A DNA stretch of 64,000 nt from Albifimbria verrucaria (lineage: Eukaryota; Ascomycota; Sordariomycetes; Hypocreales; Stachybotryaceae). The stretch is taken from positions 4,526,001-4,590,000 of the forward strand of contig JAHREC010000009.1 in the NCBI GenBank assembly GCA_020081605.1, given 5' to 3'. Below the pieces are notes generated by a model, which saw only the letters and a program-made list of their open reading frames with translations, made no database searches and was not told where the DNA came from. Shown here piece by piece: positions 11,908 to 23,801 of the stretch. The position numbers and the translations under genes were made by a program. Within the stretch, counting starts at the first letter, position 1, and each line of letters opens with the position of its first letter.

Positions 11908-12554
11908 TGCTAGCTCCGTATCATGTTGAGTAAGGAAGAATGGCGGGCGCCGGCTGCTGCGAACCGATTGCGCAGTATACGTATGCTGAAGCGGGCAGAG
12001 ACTTTGGTGAGCCTCTCTCGCTGCTGGACTCTAATCAGTGGGAGGGAGCGTGGGGGCCAGAGTCGATGGTGAAGCTGTGGTGGTGCATCAGAAGTCAAAA
12101 GAATCGTGTCTGATGCGAGGTGCATGAGATGCGCATGTCATTGCTGGATTGGATGGAGCTGAACTTTGCCAATATTGGAAACAGTCCATCCACCACTGCC
12201 AGTGCTTTAACTGCCGTGTACTGTGTACTATCAGGTACCCGGAGCAGAGCTTGGGAAAGCTCATGGGCTGAAAATAATTAGTGCCATTAATCATCCCACC
12301 AGATCTGTCTATCAGCCTCCACCACGTACCTACCTCTAAGTACCTAGGTAGGTACCAGGTAGGTAGTCTTGGGCCCTTTGCGTACCCCCAAGTACCGGCT
12401 ACCTCCTGTGCTTGAGTGGGGACCTCGGGCCACTTTTGACGATGCTGGTCATCGATTCGCAAAGCTCAATTAACGACTGACCTACGCAAAAAGCTGTGGA
12501 CTCCAGCTTAATCAACGACTTCCGCAACCACGACGAGTCGTCCGCTCATCCACC
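11908..12554. other. Shared promoter region of two divergent genes
   Basis: About 650 bases between the start of the ZZ/EF-hand gene (minus) and rcf1 (plus). Near 12327-12366 it holds overlapping TACCTAGGTAGG-type palindromes, a short repeat common in fungal intergenic DNA. No TATA box of good quality was seen for either gene. Confidence 0.5.
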
Positions 12555-13326
12555 ATGTCTGGCCGAGAACCATCGCCCTTCCCGGGCACTCTGCCCTCGT
12601 CTTTCGACGATAATGCGTATGCACCCTCCTCCCCGTGCATCTCCCTCCCACTCACGCGACAGCTTAGCGATTTCTACAATGAGAAGCCCATGCAGAAGGT
12701 CTTTCGCAAGATCAAGGAGGAGCCTCTGGTGCCTCTAGGTAAGACACAAACCCAACAACAATTAGATGCGGATTCCTAACCGCAGCCGCAGGTATCGGTC
12801 TCACCGTCTTTGCCTTCGTCAATGCCTACCGAGCCCTCCGAAGGGCGACTCGAAACAAGCCAACAAGATGTTCCGCGCCCGTGTCGCCGCCCAGGGTTTC
12901 ACCGTCATCGCCATGGTCGCCGGTAGCATGTACTACAGCAAGGACCGCGAGAAGAGCAAGGAGCTTCGCAAGCTCAAGGAAGACCGCGAGAACGAGGAGA
13001 AGCGCCAGAGGTGGATCCGCGAGCTCGAGATCCGAGACGAAGAGGACAAGATGATGCGCGCCGCTCTCCAGAAGCGAATCCAGCGTTCTGCCGAGTCCAG
13101 TGATGACCCTGCCGCGTCTAACACCGAGTCTGGTGGTATCCTGGGCAGGATGGGCCTGTGGCCCCGGGAAGAGCAGGCCAAGTCCGATGCCAGCCTCGAC
13201 GACGCTCCAGAGGTCACCAAGCCCAAGCGAGACAACCCCAACAGTTCCTTGGGTGCTATCGGGGAGGCATTGGCCTCAAAGAAGAGAGAGAGCGCGGCAG
13301 CGAGCCTAAGAATTAACCACGCTTAA
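12555..13326 (+). CDS. rcf1: Respiratory supercomplex factor 1 (HIG1 domain)
   Basis: Inner-membrane protein that helps assemble and stabilise cytochrome bc1-cytochrome oxidase supercomplexes. Exon 1 (12555-12738) encodes QKVFRKIKEEPLVPLG. The intron 12739-12791 has donor GTAAGA, branch CCTAAC and acceptor GCAG. Exon 2 gives the HIG1 signature: IGLTVFAFVNAYRALR, then a short loop GDSKQANKMFRARVAAQG, then the second membrane segment FTVIAMVAGSMYY. After it comes a charged coiled-coil tail (KELRKLKEDRENEEKRQRW) typical of fungal Rcf1. One G appears missing from a G run near 12840; with it restored the protein is 239 aa, normal for the family in filamentous fungi. Confidence 0.93.
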
Positions 13327-13550
13327 TAGAGCAGGGCATGGGCTGGCGCATCTGGAGGAGTTGGTAGGATGGGAACACTGTGTATTATAAACTCCTCCTC
13401 CTTATGGGTTATCGTTCTTCTCATCATGTATCATTGTATGTAAAATAACACAAATGCCAATCAACGCCATTCGCTACAGCTATGATATCTCGGGTCGTGG
13501 GCTCGGCCCAGTTGACGACTTCCTTGCAGGCTCCCCGGCTCCACGACGCT

Positions 13551-15409
13551 TCACGCCATGGAGCCACCACTGCGGTTCTGACCTACCAAACCTGCCATCT
13601 CCAACAGAGCCCTATCCGCTTCGATATCCCCGCTACCGAGGTTGATCTTGCGACGCGCTTCCGCCTCCCTTGCCTCCCAGGCCCATCGTTCAGCCTGTGC
13701 TTTGGCTTCTGCATCGCCGCCACAACCCCAAACTTCAAGGCTATCCACCTGGAAACGGTCCTGGAAGTTGTACTTTCTCGTTACGCTGGTGTGGAATGCA
13801 CCGCCACGAGATAGGTAATCATGATTAAATACGCCGAATTGAAAGGAGTCGTCAAGCAATAGAGACACTGCGCCCAAAGAAAATACAGCATCTCGTCGAT
13901 GAGCTTGCGTGGGTTTTGGATGAGGACAACCAAAGGCGAGGCACGGTTGATTACCTGGCGGCTTGGTAAACGTCACGTAGTCTGTATTGAGGGTCGAAGC
14001 CCTGAAAACATCGTGGACAGGCTCTAGTTGGAAAAGGATGGTTTCCGAGTCTCCAAAACACTCTCTGTGGGTGTGCTTCCAAGGTTCCCGGACATAAACT
14101 CCAAAGGTGACACGGCTCGACTTACTGCCGTTGCCAAAACGTTTTGGGGTAGCGAATCAGCAAAAGCGACTTCCTGACCTCCATCCGGTGTGTCATCGAG
14201 ACGAGTTCCTCGAACCAAAAGGATGGTCGGCGCCCTCCAGTTAAAGACCTTGGACTCAAAGCTACCCATAGAGAAGCCCGATTCATCTCCAGAGTATAGC
14301 AGTCTTACCCGCCGAAAGAGGTCAGACCCGGGGATGAATAAAGAGATTTGAGACAGTACGTGCTCGTTAAGAATATCCTTAAGGTCCGTAACAATTGGCT
14401 GGGCCATCTGAAGCACATCATTACCGGATTTTTCCTTTTGTTGTTTGGAAAAATCGAGATTCTTTGAGAAGAGAAAGTGCTCAAAGAGGCCATTGAACCC
14501 ATCAAAAGATACGGGAAGAGTACAGGGATGATGGTTTTGAAATGGTTATATTTGATGCCCGGCGACGTTTCCGCGTTGACAAAAGAGGCGAGAACATGAT
14601 CAGCGGTTGACCGCAGCTTTCGAGCTCATCACCCGTGAAACGGCTGGTATACTGTGACAAACTCTCCTGGGGATCTAGCGGAGCAACCAGAAGCAACAGC
14701 ATCACTAGTTTCCGGAAATTGTCTGTCGGGATCATGGCACCATGAGCCGCAGGTGCAGCCCCACTTTCACAGCCTCCTGGACGTCCAGCAGCTCAAAGGC
14801 CGTAAGAACTAAGTCGTCATCTTCGTCGTCTTCAACATCATCGCCAGCTTCATCGATGGAAAAGCCAGAAGGATGAGAAGCAGGTTTGTCCTTCGCGCCC
14901 TCTTTCTCAGGTGTGAGCGCTTTGACCTCTGGCTCAGAAGCCTTGCGATCGTACACAGCCAGGCTTCTAAACAGCAGCTTCGTTCGATCGGCGGAGCCCT
15001 TGGCTAGGACACGTCGATAACGATTGGTCATAATGACAATAACCATAATTAGGTGCTGCAGCTCAAGAACCACAGGAGCCTCGTTTAGGAAAGGGAATGC
15101 GCCAATGTACGACACCATTTGGAACAACACCGGAGATGCCCTCAGGATGTCAGGGATCTCTAAGAATCTGGCCAACGTATCTTCCTTCAGGTAGCGGATA
15201 GAGTCTTGCTGGTCAGCCAGCCCTTTGAACACATCATTCAAAGAATAAAACTCCACAGGAGTGAAGCACTTATCTTTGAACCTATGCGCCTATATGGAAG
15301 CGTCAGCGAACGAAGTTAAGACAACAGACTGCGACGGCCTTACGAGCTCATTAGTGAGATCTTCGTGCGAGCGCCGGCGAGGCTGCTCGTCTGAGAGACC
15401 CTGACCCAT
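13551..15409 (-). CDS. rtc5: TLDc-domain protein Rtc5 (restriction of telomere capping 5)
   Basis: Rtc5 is a TLDc protein; in yeast it is linked to V-ATPase disassembly and to a telomere-capping phenotype. Start codon at 15409-15407 (MGQGLSDEQPRRRSHEDL). Intron 15343-15290 (GTAAGG donor, ATATAG acceptor). Exon 2 begins AHRFKDKCFTPVEFYSLNDVF. The N-terminal half is helical with an acidic insert (DDVEDDEDDD). The TLDc domain runs from LFRRVRLLYSGDESGFS through APTILLVRG to SLLLDDSFQFGVF and DSLEVWGCGG, followed by a helical tail. At least four one-base losses break the frame (near 14736, 14622, 14512 and 14045). Restoring four closes the frame at 602 aa. A first Met near 15256 would lose the conserved start, so the spliced start is preferred. 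Confidence 0.87.
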
Positions 15410-15906
15410 TGTTTTTGCCGGGGAGAGACGAAATCAAGCCATACGAAATCGACAACGCGGCTTCTTTTGTTTTTCGAATTTAAGGCGCTTTGGAGCAGAA
15501 TGTGCTCCCTACAGTGATTGTCTCACATTGAGATGATCTGCTTACAGTTGATGCTCAGTCCACTGCAGGTACTGGTACGTAATGTAACAACAGCCAACCA
15601 CCAGCGTATTACGTCACGCCAACCCGGAGACACTATCGGTCCGGATTCAACTTCATGCCATACCTACATACTTATATTAGATAGTAACAGTAATAGCAAC
15701 AACATCCTTCATGCATTCATTAAGTAGTTATCGTAACCCTTGAGAAACCATTTTATAAACATTCATTATTGGGTTGGTGTTCAACTACAAACTCAATTAC
15801 ACCTTGCCGTATGTCGGGTTAGGCCCTGAGAAAGTTTCGGGCCTCGACAAATCCCAATTACACCACCCATGCCTTCTTAACCCTGCTGGGCTTGGCAATT
15901 GCTCCG

Positions 15907-16903
15907 CTACAGCTGCTGCTGCTGCTCAGTGGTGCACCAAGGTCGCACGCCGCCACGGTGATCCGTGCAGGCCCATGCCTCCTGGTTCTTCTCGAAAAGC
16001 TGGCCCACTTGTGGCAAAGCCCAGTCGGAGTCGGCGAGGTACTCGGCGATGCTGCGTCCGGGCTTAGGCTCGGAGAAACGAGTCTTGAACCAGGTGGGAA
16101 TGTTATCAGGAAGTTGCCCGTGATAAGCTCCTCGATCCTCTTGGGGACGCCAGTGTTCCTGCCATAGACAAGATTGGCGACGTTCTACAAGGAATTAGCT
16201 AGTATATTCTGCGATTGCATACCAAGTAACATACCGCGTAAGCGACGTAGAGAACCTCAATCTTGTCGTACATCAGGCACGAGGCGGGGTCGGAGGGGTT
16301 GAAGTCGCAGGACTGCTTCTGCAAGGCCGAGAGCCAAGCAGCAGTCTGGAACGCATACTATGATGTGTGTTAGAACGATCTTGGCAATGTGGGTTGCGTT
16401 CACGAACGTCCAGATAGCACTGAGCAACGTGCAGCTGGGCCTCGAGGCTCCAGACATTGGTGGCCTCAAGCTGCACTCTGAGTTCGTTAAGAACTCTGGT
16501 CCAAATCATGATGGCGCGGAAGTTGAGCTTCATAGTCAGCATAAGAAAGGTAACTGAGGTAGATCCTATTACTTACCACGAGTGGGCCACTCTGCTGATA
16601 CTTGGGCACAAAAACGCGGGTACCAGCTTCGGATGTGATTTCCTCGGTGGGCTTGATCAAGTTATAGGCCAACCACTCCAGACCTCGGAATGCAACACAC
16701 GCAACATCATCGTTGATGGGTTGACTGAAGTCGTTCCAGAAGGTCATACCCAAGCCCTGTCTAGGTGAGGAGTTGCACTCCGCCTTGCCTTGGCCATGAT
16801 GACCGTGGTGACGCTGAACCTCGCCGCGAGCAAGGACGGCCCTGTTTAGAAGGGCATTGGCCAGGCCAAGGGAAGCTGGTACGATGAAAGATGAAGGCTT
16901 CAT
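15907..16903 (-). CDS. Secreted protein of unknown function, 4 exons
   Basis: Unknown family. Signal peptide MKPSSFIVPASLGLANALLN (residues 1-20), then a His/Gly-rich segment HHGHHGQGKAEC. Exons: 16903-16577, 16527-16408, 16357-16235, 16184-15907. The three introns (49, 50 and 50 bp) have donors GTAAGT, GTTCGT and GTATGT. Mature part: a hydrophobic helical core (WNDFSQPINDDVACVAFRG, AIMIWTRVLNELR, AFQTAAWLSALQKQSCDF) and several Cys (CNSS, CVAF, CYLD, CDFNP, SCLMYD, ACTD, WCTTE), ending in poly-Gln before TAG. One C of the plus-strand GCCCG near 16118 appears lost (GGGC on minus); repairing it gives 282 aa. It is divergent from another secreted-protein gene at 17787. Confidence 0.75.
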
Positions 16904-16990
16904 TCTTGTAGTGTGTTCTCCTGAGGGAGTGATGGAAGCATTCAACTGACAGTAACAGCGAGCCCATGTCGATCAAGATGTTGATCGCAC

Positions 16991-16999
16991 TCTTATAGA
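16991..16999 (-). promoter_or_regulatory. TATA-like box of the 15907-16903 gene
   Basis: Minus-strand TCTATAAGA about 90 bases upstream of the start codon at 16903, a normal spacing. A CCCAGCCCCG stretch lies directly before it. Confidence 0.45.
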
Positions 17000-17673
17000 C
17001 GGGGCTGGGCTGGATGATTCCGTAAGTCCCTGCACAGAAAGATTGAAGTTCTTCGAGTTTCATCACAGCGCGTAACGCGTCCCCTGGCGCGTCTGAAAAT
17101 TCATGTATGCCACCATTCATGCTATGCGGACAGTCCGAAGCATGCTCCAATGCCTACTTCAAATGCTCTTGCAGAGTGTTTGTTGAGATGCAAACTGCTC
17201 TTCATGCGACAAACATGAAGACAACTTTAATCTTCAAGGCAATACATATCTTCTCCTGCTGGTTAACATCTAAGGGCCTCGATCAGTCGATACAACCCTC
17301 ATCAATTTGCCAAGATTCGATCTGCAAACATCTGCTTTGAGACATATAGACAATGCAAGAATATCCTTGAGGTCACAGACCCAGCAACACATTTTGAACT
17401 TTGGAATTGACGAGATTTGCAGTCACTGCATGATTTTGTGGTGCCACAAAGCTTTCATCGCTCAAGTCGCGACCGCAGATCAAAATATTATGTACATGTC
17501 AAGATTTTTATTGGCATTAGCTCAGTAAAGGATGGTTGTTTATCTGCAGAAGGTTTTTTATGGGATTTGTTATTGTTACAACAGAACACGCTCATTGATC
17601 AAAAGGTTTCCATCAAGAAATGCCCAAAGTCAAAATAATCACGAGCCGAACCGCGTCGCCGTGGTGGGAGAAT

Positions 17674-17681
17674 TATATAGA
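17674..17681 (+). promoter_or_regulatory. TATA box of the 17787 secreted-protein gene
   Basis: TATATAGA about 105 bases before the start codon at 17787. The 880-base divergent region that holds this box and the one at 16991 has no other gene. Confidence 0.5.
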
Positions 17682-17786
17682 GGATGCTTGCTTCAACCCG
17701 GGCCTGGTCACTTTGAGGTTCTTTGACTGCCATCTGTGTTCGTGCAGTTCTGGTTTGCAATACACGCAACGCAATCTTTTACCAAA

Positions 17787-18622
17787 ATGCATTTCACACT
17801 CATCATGGGCGCCTTGGGCCTAGCCTCCCAGGCTCTCGCTGTTCCCTACCCAAGCCCTGATCCGGTTCCCGAGCCTCGAGCTGAAGCCATCCCGGAAGCT
17901 TTTCGAGGTCTCGAGCCCGAGGCTAAACAACTCGAGAGCCGACAGCCGGAGCCGGCACCTATTCCTGAGTCTGAGATTGCACAGCGCAAGGGACGCCATC
18001 TTGAGGCACGACGGAACAGGATCGATCCCAACGACTACCTGAAGCAAACCCCAGAATATATTCTCAAGGAGCTCATTGGCAACATCCTCTGCGCTCAAAC
18101 TCAGATCAAGGAGCTCTCTCCTAGCTGCAACCATGCCTTTGACAAGTCCATTGTCAGTATCCGCGTCCGGTTATATCGGGGATGGTGTACTAACAACTGC
18201 CCATAGGAAGCGTGGAAGAAACTCGAGGAGCATGTCAGGCAGACGCACACGATTTCAGAGATCGAATATATCAAGGTACGGCTCCGACTCGAGCATATTA
18301 GAGGAGATGCTGACATGGTGCAGGCTATCGAGGCCCTTCGCGACGCAATTCGCCACCTGAAGCACAATGATGTTGAGAGAAACCCCAAGTTTAGGCAGCT
18401 CATTTATAACCTTCTCCTGAACCAACTGGTACGTGCCGCCTTACCATTATATCACATTGTGGACGTGGCTGACTGAAACACTAGTTCCTTATCGGCTTTC
18501 TCAACGAGGCTCATGGCTCGACTGATATCCCTCCCTACTTGATTGACAGGCCAGGTGATCATATTGGATCTTTGATCCACTACCTGGGCATTGATAGCAC
18601 CAAGTCTCTTCATATCAAGTAG
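17787..18622 (+). CDS. Secreted protein with Pro/Glu-rich propeptide-like region
   Basis: Unknown function, 225 aa. Signal peptide MHFTLIMGALGLASQALA (residues 1-18), then a Pro/Glu-rich stretch (PYPSPDPVPEPRAEAIPEA, PEPAPIPESE) ending in basic sites (RKGRHLEARRNR) that could be cleaved in the secretory pathway. The rest is helical (PEYILKELIGNILCAQTQIK, EALRDAIRHLKHND, FRQLIYNLLLNQL). Exons 17787-18152, 18207-18275, 18324-18428 and 18485-18622 all join in phase 0. Introns are 54, 48 and 56 bp; the first has a TACTAAC branch box, the last a GGCTGAC box. This is one of the few genes here with no frame break. The small size, secretion and propeptide suggest an effector-like or small secreted protein, but this is inference. 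Confidence 0.78.
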
Positions 18623-19339
18623 GACCCTGCTTGAACTTGCGACTAGACGGTTCCTTCGTACCTATGTCAACCAGTCCGTGGACATGGCATTAAAATTACT
18701 TAGACAATGTTCCAGCTTATCAATGTTTGTTATGGTCCACGAATGGCTTGGTTTTAAAACTCATGTACGAAAGCGATGTAATCAGTGTGCTTCACTTATA
18801 ACAACCTACATTAAGTGCCTGTTACTCATGGCTAGTACTACATGCTTCCAAACTCATATTCATCTGTGAAATATGCAGCAATGACATAGATGCTTCCAAT
18901 GTTCTTGAAGCCATTTTGTCATGTATGAGTAATGCCTTCAACTCAATTAACAGAACAGTTTTATTATTAAATCACATCGCAACAACCATGTCAGGTATCT
19001 CTGTGCCACCGGCCCGGGTTAAGGCAACTGTTGGGGCCTCAAGCGCCAGGACCTTCGAAGTTGGCAATTGCCCTGTCCTTCAAACGTGATGATATTGGAG
19101 CGGATATGCCACTCAACCCCTTTCATTAAGCAAAACGAAAGAACGAATAAAGATCACAAAATGCTCGGGTGGAAGTAGGAAAGATACCCAGAGCAGCTTC
19201 CGCTTTGCTTCTTTAACGAGAGGACAACTAAGTTTGGGCTTATCTATTTCATCGGCGACTGGTCGAAGGTCTTATCGCATGAGGTTATTGGTTAGAGGTC
19301 AATGTATCTTTTGACGATATGCTCTTGATGTTTTTAACC
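18623..19339. other. Intergenic, no gene seen
   Basis: AT-rich, with short frames lacking coding character. Nothing recognisable. Confidence 0.5.
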
Positions 19340-20935
19340 TGCTGCCTGCCGTAAGCCCTGAGCCCTATGACGATATCGCTGACCTGGCTGCATCGAGCCT
19401 GATAACCCCAACGATCCTGACGAACCTGCTTTCTAGGGCCCTGACGAGACGGCTGCCTCGAGCCCTGACCGCCGCAATGATGTTCCTGAATCGGCTACCT
19501 CGAGCCCTGATAATCATGATATCGAGCGTAGCGAGGCCAGCTCGATGCAATCGTCGCCGGAGGCATTTATTAGGGCCCATCTGGCTTTCTGCTTTATTTT
19601 CTCCTACGGGAAGGGCCTATATCCCCGTAATGACTAGTACATCTCAAAGGGATGAAGCGGCACTCCGGGACGTGGGAGTACTCGCTACTCGACAACCGCA
19701 AACAGCTGGTCCCCGATACCACGTTTATCTGCACTTCCTCGTATTTCTGCTACAACTAGTAGCGACTACACATCCCGGCCTACTCTTTCTTTCGTGCCCT
19801 CAAAATCACAACAGCTACCCATCTCAACAGAGCGTACGATCCTGCTGTCACAAGAGTGCATGGCAGATAGTCCGCTGCTACAATACCTCGGAAGCGCTAT
19901 CAAACAGCTACGAAATGGACAGAGAGGTTTATTAGTCGATATCTCTCAGCACTCGCTTCGGTGGTGCAGGAAGGCTACTCCCACTACCCAGAAGAGGCTC
20001 TAACTTTAGATCGCGCCCTTCACAAGCCAATGCAATGGCTATTAATCGAGGACTCTAATGAGCAACGAACTGCTCTGAGTGAAGAGCAAAAGGCTTCTCG
20101 TGCTCTTTTGTTAAGATCAGCAGAGTCAAAAGCGCGTGTTGCACAGTATATCAAGAATTCGAAAGCATAGGTGACGCGACACCGCTGGTTGAGATCATCG
20201 AAGGGCATGCTATCAGAAAGGCTGTGTGTGGGCAGTATTCCCGTTCAATTAAAGGCCAACAGTCTCAAGCCCGATACTGCAGAAAAGAAAGTGTGAGACA
20301 GCAGCGTCGCGAGTATGCCTGGGCCTACAGGAAGTCGGATGAAGTGTGCCTTACTACTGCAAGAAGAAACCTGCGAAGGAAAGCAGAGCGTCGCCTTGCA
20401 CATGCTGTGAAGGATAACGCAGAAGTAGAAACAACCGCCGAGTTTCTCTGAGAAAGCAAGCCATCAGCTGAAGCAACACAGCTCTTGTTGACTCAAGCAG
20501 AGCCATCTGAAGATATTGATTCATCTCTCGAACCTTTACTTGCATTTGAGTTTCCAAAGGCTCTGAACGAGGAGCTCTTAAGCGATAATGAAGGGATATG
20601 GATCCTGAGGTATCAACATTAACTGATCTGCTATCATGCGATGATGGATTGATTCCAGTTGCTGCATACTCAGATCAGAGCAAAAGCTCGAATATGGGAA
20701 CCATTAGACACGAACGAACTGTCAGAAGTGGATATCGACCGACTAAGAGCAAGGAAACAATCAGCAACATTTCGTAAATCGGAAAAGGCAGACTTGCTGC
20801 TATGAAACGGAATGCCTGGAAACGCGAGCAGTGTCGAGCTGCCGAATATGCTCAAATAAGTTTAGAAAATGCTGGAGACGTCACGATTCCATCCGTAGCT
20901 CAGCTCCAGGTACTTATACAGATCAATGAATGCTA
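19340..20935 (+). pseudogene. Degraded coding relic, origin unknown
   Basis: Coding character in scattered plus-strand frames interrupted by stops and shifts. Near 19350-19560 CTCGAGCCCTGA-type units repeat and encode ASSPD/TSSPD motifs. Then come KRHSGTWEYSLLDNRKQLVPDTTF (about 19650-19725), ALASVVQEGYSHYPEEALTL (from about 19950), SEEQKASRALLLRSAESKARV and RRNLRRKAERRLAHAV. Later pieces (20450-20930) are acidic or basic helices. No transposase, reverse transcriptase or helicase motif and no terminal repeats were found, so calling it a transposon would be a guess. The damage includes true stops in several frames and exceeds the one-base losses seen in core genes. Confidence 0.45.
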
Positions 20936-21342
20936 AGCCATGTCCCTGCTATAAATGAATCACGAACATTCACTGGTTGAACCATTCAATTATCTCCACC
21001 TGATGCACAGCCTTCAAGACATAATCAAGTGGCTTCAAATCTTGTAGCTACTGACGGACAAACAAATGCACAGTGGCGGTCTCTAATCTCAATCGCAATC
21101 ATGAAAGTTAGTGCAAATCTCTAATAATCCAACCATCAATCTGTACAAGGCGTGCTAAGCTGCAGATATTCCGCTGATGCATAAAACTTCCCATGAGATG
21201 GCGCCAACCCTAACCGTATACCCCATTCATTGACACAGACGTTACAAGTTGCTGTCTCCCACAGCAAGCCTCCCTATCCATCCCCTTATCAATTCATAAT
21301 CTTTTACATTGCGTTGTTGCCACGGCGTAGCTCAAAGTTACA

Positions 21343-23801
21343 CTAGATACTCTCGGTATCTCGAGCCGCAACGGAGTTAATCAGCTTCTGGTATCGCGAC
21401 TGGGCCTCTTCCTCTGGATCAGGAGCATTGGCCGGGTGCGCGCGCCTGGAAGCGGCTGCTGAAGAAGTCGAGTTCCACAAAACCGAAGGCTTCTTCGATG
21501 TTGTGTTTTGCTCCACCTCAGCATCGGGCTTTGGTGTTGACGTGTTTGTCTTGGCTTGTTCGTCACCACCCTCTGCGTCGCCATCTTTAGAGACCCGTGG
21601 TAGTTGCATGGCGAGGAGCACGTATTCTGCGCGCGTCATGTTATCCATTACATCATCCATGTACCGCCGAACTTCATCTTGTGGTGCGACTACCCTTGCG
21701 AGATTTTCTAGGTGACGGCCTGTAGGAGTGCTGAGACGGATCGTAACGGGTTGGTAGTAGTCAAGCTTCGGATCGCCGCCATACTCAGATGTGCTGCCCT
21801 TGCGGACAATCAAGAATGACGCTACCACTTGCTGGCCAGCATTGGTAGGTAGATATTCCAAAATGCTGTATTTCGGAAATAGATAACGATCTCCGCTCCC
21901 AAAGTCAAAGACAACTGCTGAAACATCAGGTTTTGGAGCAGGAGGCGGGCCTTTGACCGTAGAGCCTGAGGATTAGGAGAGTTCTGGGTCGTGGGTGTTT
22001 TGGCATGGCCATTAGGTACTCCGTTTGCCACGGGCTGTCGCGCAGGAGATGCAGATGGGGTTGCTATGGGAGGTTTGGGAGGAATCGCCTTCATTTCCCG
22101 GTGAAGTCTGTCCAGAATTTCCTTCAAGTCAGACGCATCATTCGAAGTTGGACGACTGTCAGCAATGCGACGTATCATGTCCCGCGTTTTGGGGTCTTCC
22201 AGGGCCTTCTTAACTAGCAAAACGACCAAAGGGTCGCTCCGTGGAGGCGGCCGGAGCTCGTTTGGCTTTTGCTGTGGGTTGGACGTAAGGACAATGTCGA
22301 GAATTGTACGGACTTCGTCCGCGAAGTACTTGACAGTTCTGCCATCTACCACAAGTCGATCGGCTGAAGGGCCCTGTTGGCCGCCTTTCCGCTTATACTC
22401 AGCATTCAGCTGATCGATGATCTTCTGGAAATGAGCCAACTCCCCATCTTTCGCCTGTCCCACGGCAACTCTCTTCATCAAATCTCGTAGCTCAGGGTCC
22501 CCTGACGCTTTCTGGGCAAGCAGTGCAATAACAGGGTCATTGGCGGCAGGCTTCGCAGCAGGTGCGGCTGGTACAGGAGCACCAGCAGCTGGCCCAGGTT
22601 TAGCTAGAGGTCCTGCCGGCCTTATGGGAGCGGCCTGGGGAGCGGGATATGACCGTGGCCCATTGAGAGGGCACCCGGCGCCGCAGGCGCCACAGGTGCA
22701 GCAGCAACAGCCGGCTTGATAGGCGTATTAGATGGCGGACGAGCTAAGGGAGGTGGCGGGCCAGGCTGTGCTGGGGCTACAGGCGCCGGGCGCGATGCGG
22801 GCGGTAGTTGAGCGGGTGGAGGACCTTGTACTGGCGGACTTGCCAGTACGGGTGCTTGAGACGGTGGAGGAACCACAGGCGGTGCAGCTGAAGCCTGAGG
22901 TAGCACCGGAGGAGGCGGATGCGGCTGCGGTGATACCGTCTGGGCTGAGGGACTCGGAGAAATGGTCGGCACCGTCCCCGCAAGGTTTGATGGTTTGGGA
23001 GACTCGAGGGGCCAACAGCCTGGCCTTGTTGTGGATTATGTGAGACGGGCGAGGGCCGGGGCGAAGCCTGGGCTGGGCTTGGAGCCTCAGGCTTTGAGGC
23101 TCCAGAGACGGACATGGTGGGCGACGCAGCCACAGAGGTCGGTGTTGGCGGCGGAGGCATGGCACCGTTAGGAGGTCCATATTGGATAATTGGTCGTATT
23201 GGCGGCGTGGGTTGTGTTTGTTGTTGGGGTTGGGGTGAGGGGTGGGTTGCTGGCCTGGTGCAGGCCGTACCTTGGGCTCCTTGACGGCGTACATGGTAGC
23301 TTCGATGATGTGAGGCTCGATGGTGATGGTGACGGTTCCGACCTTGGACATGGCATCCTTGGGCGGGTTTTTAGGATCTTCGGTGACGACGCCTTTTCGC
23401 TTATGCGGCTTGGTCCAGTACTTCTCGAAGAGACCTTCGCTGATCCATTTTTGACGCGACCGTGAAAGAGACTCGGCCAGAACACCACTGTAGGCGCGGA
23501 TCGTGTCAGAGATTGAACCGGTAGCTGTAGAGGCGTGAGCTGCAAAGCGTGCTTACCTTTCAGAGACAGACTGGTACTCCTTGGTCGACAGGCCTTCGGG
23601 CTGAGCTTCCTCAACGGTGGGCAGCGGTTTGCCGGGCTGGATGGACCTGGGCAGAGGCGGAGGCGGAGGTGGAGGAGGTTCCTCGACGGGTTGAGGCGTG
23701 GCCGGGGTGACGGAGCGTTCGTGAGGCGTGACGTTGCGCCTCTTGGCTACGTGTTCGACGCGGGCGGCGGCCCGGGCGGGCAGTTTCCTCTTCTTCTCCA
23801 T
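21343..23801 (-). CDS. swc3: SWR1-complex subunit Swc3-like protein
   Basis: Subunit of the SWR1 chromatin remodeller, which deposits H2A.Z. The start MEKKRKLPARAAARVEHVAKRRN at 23801 is basic. A Pro-run (EEPPPPPPPPLP) precedes the intron 23556-23488 (GTAAGC donor, CTACAG acceptor). The Swc3 domain follows: SGVLAESLSRSRQKWISEGL, FEKYWTKPHKRKG and IEPHIIEATMYAVKEPK. The middle is a long Pro/Ala/Gln-rich disordered region. The C-terminal half has VDGRTVKYFADEVRTILDIV, RDMIRRIADSRP and YLFPKYSILEYL-type sequence, ending with a region (MDNMTRAEYVLLAM) conserved in fungal members. Several one-base losses in G or C runs break it (at least near 23190, 22975, 22630 and 21935). Expected length is about 800 aa. 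An in-frame upstream Met near 24050 is rejected because that stretch is low-complexity and not domain-like. Confidence 0.85.

Noticed and set aside
18623..20935. A transposon interpretation of the relic region
   Set aside because: No terminal repeats, target-site duplication or enzyme motif could be seen.
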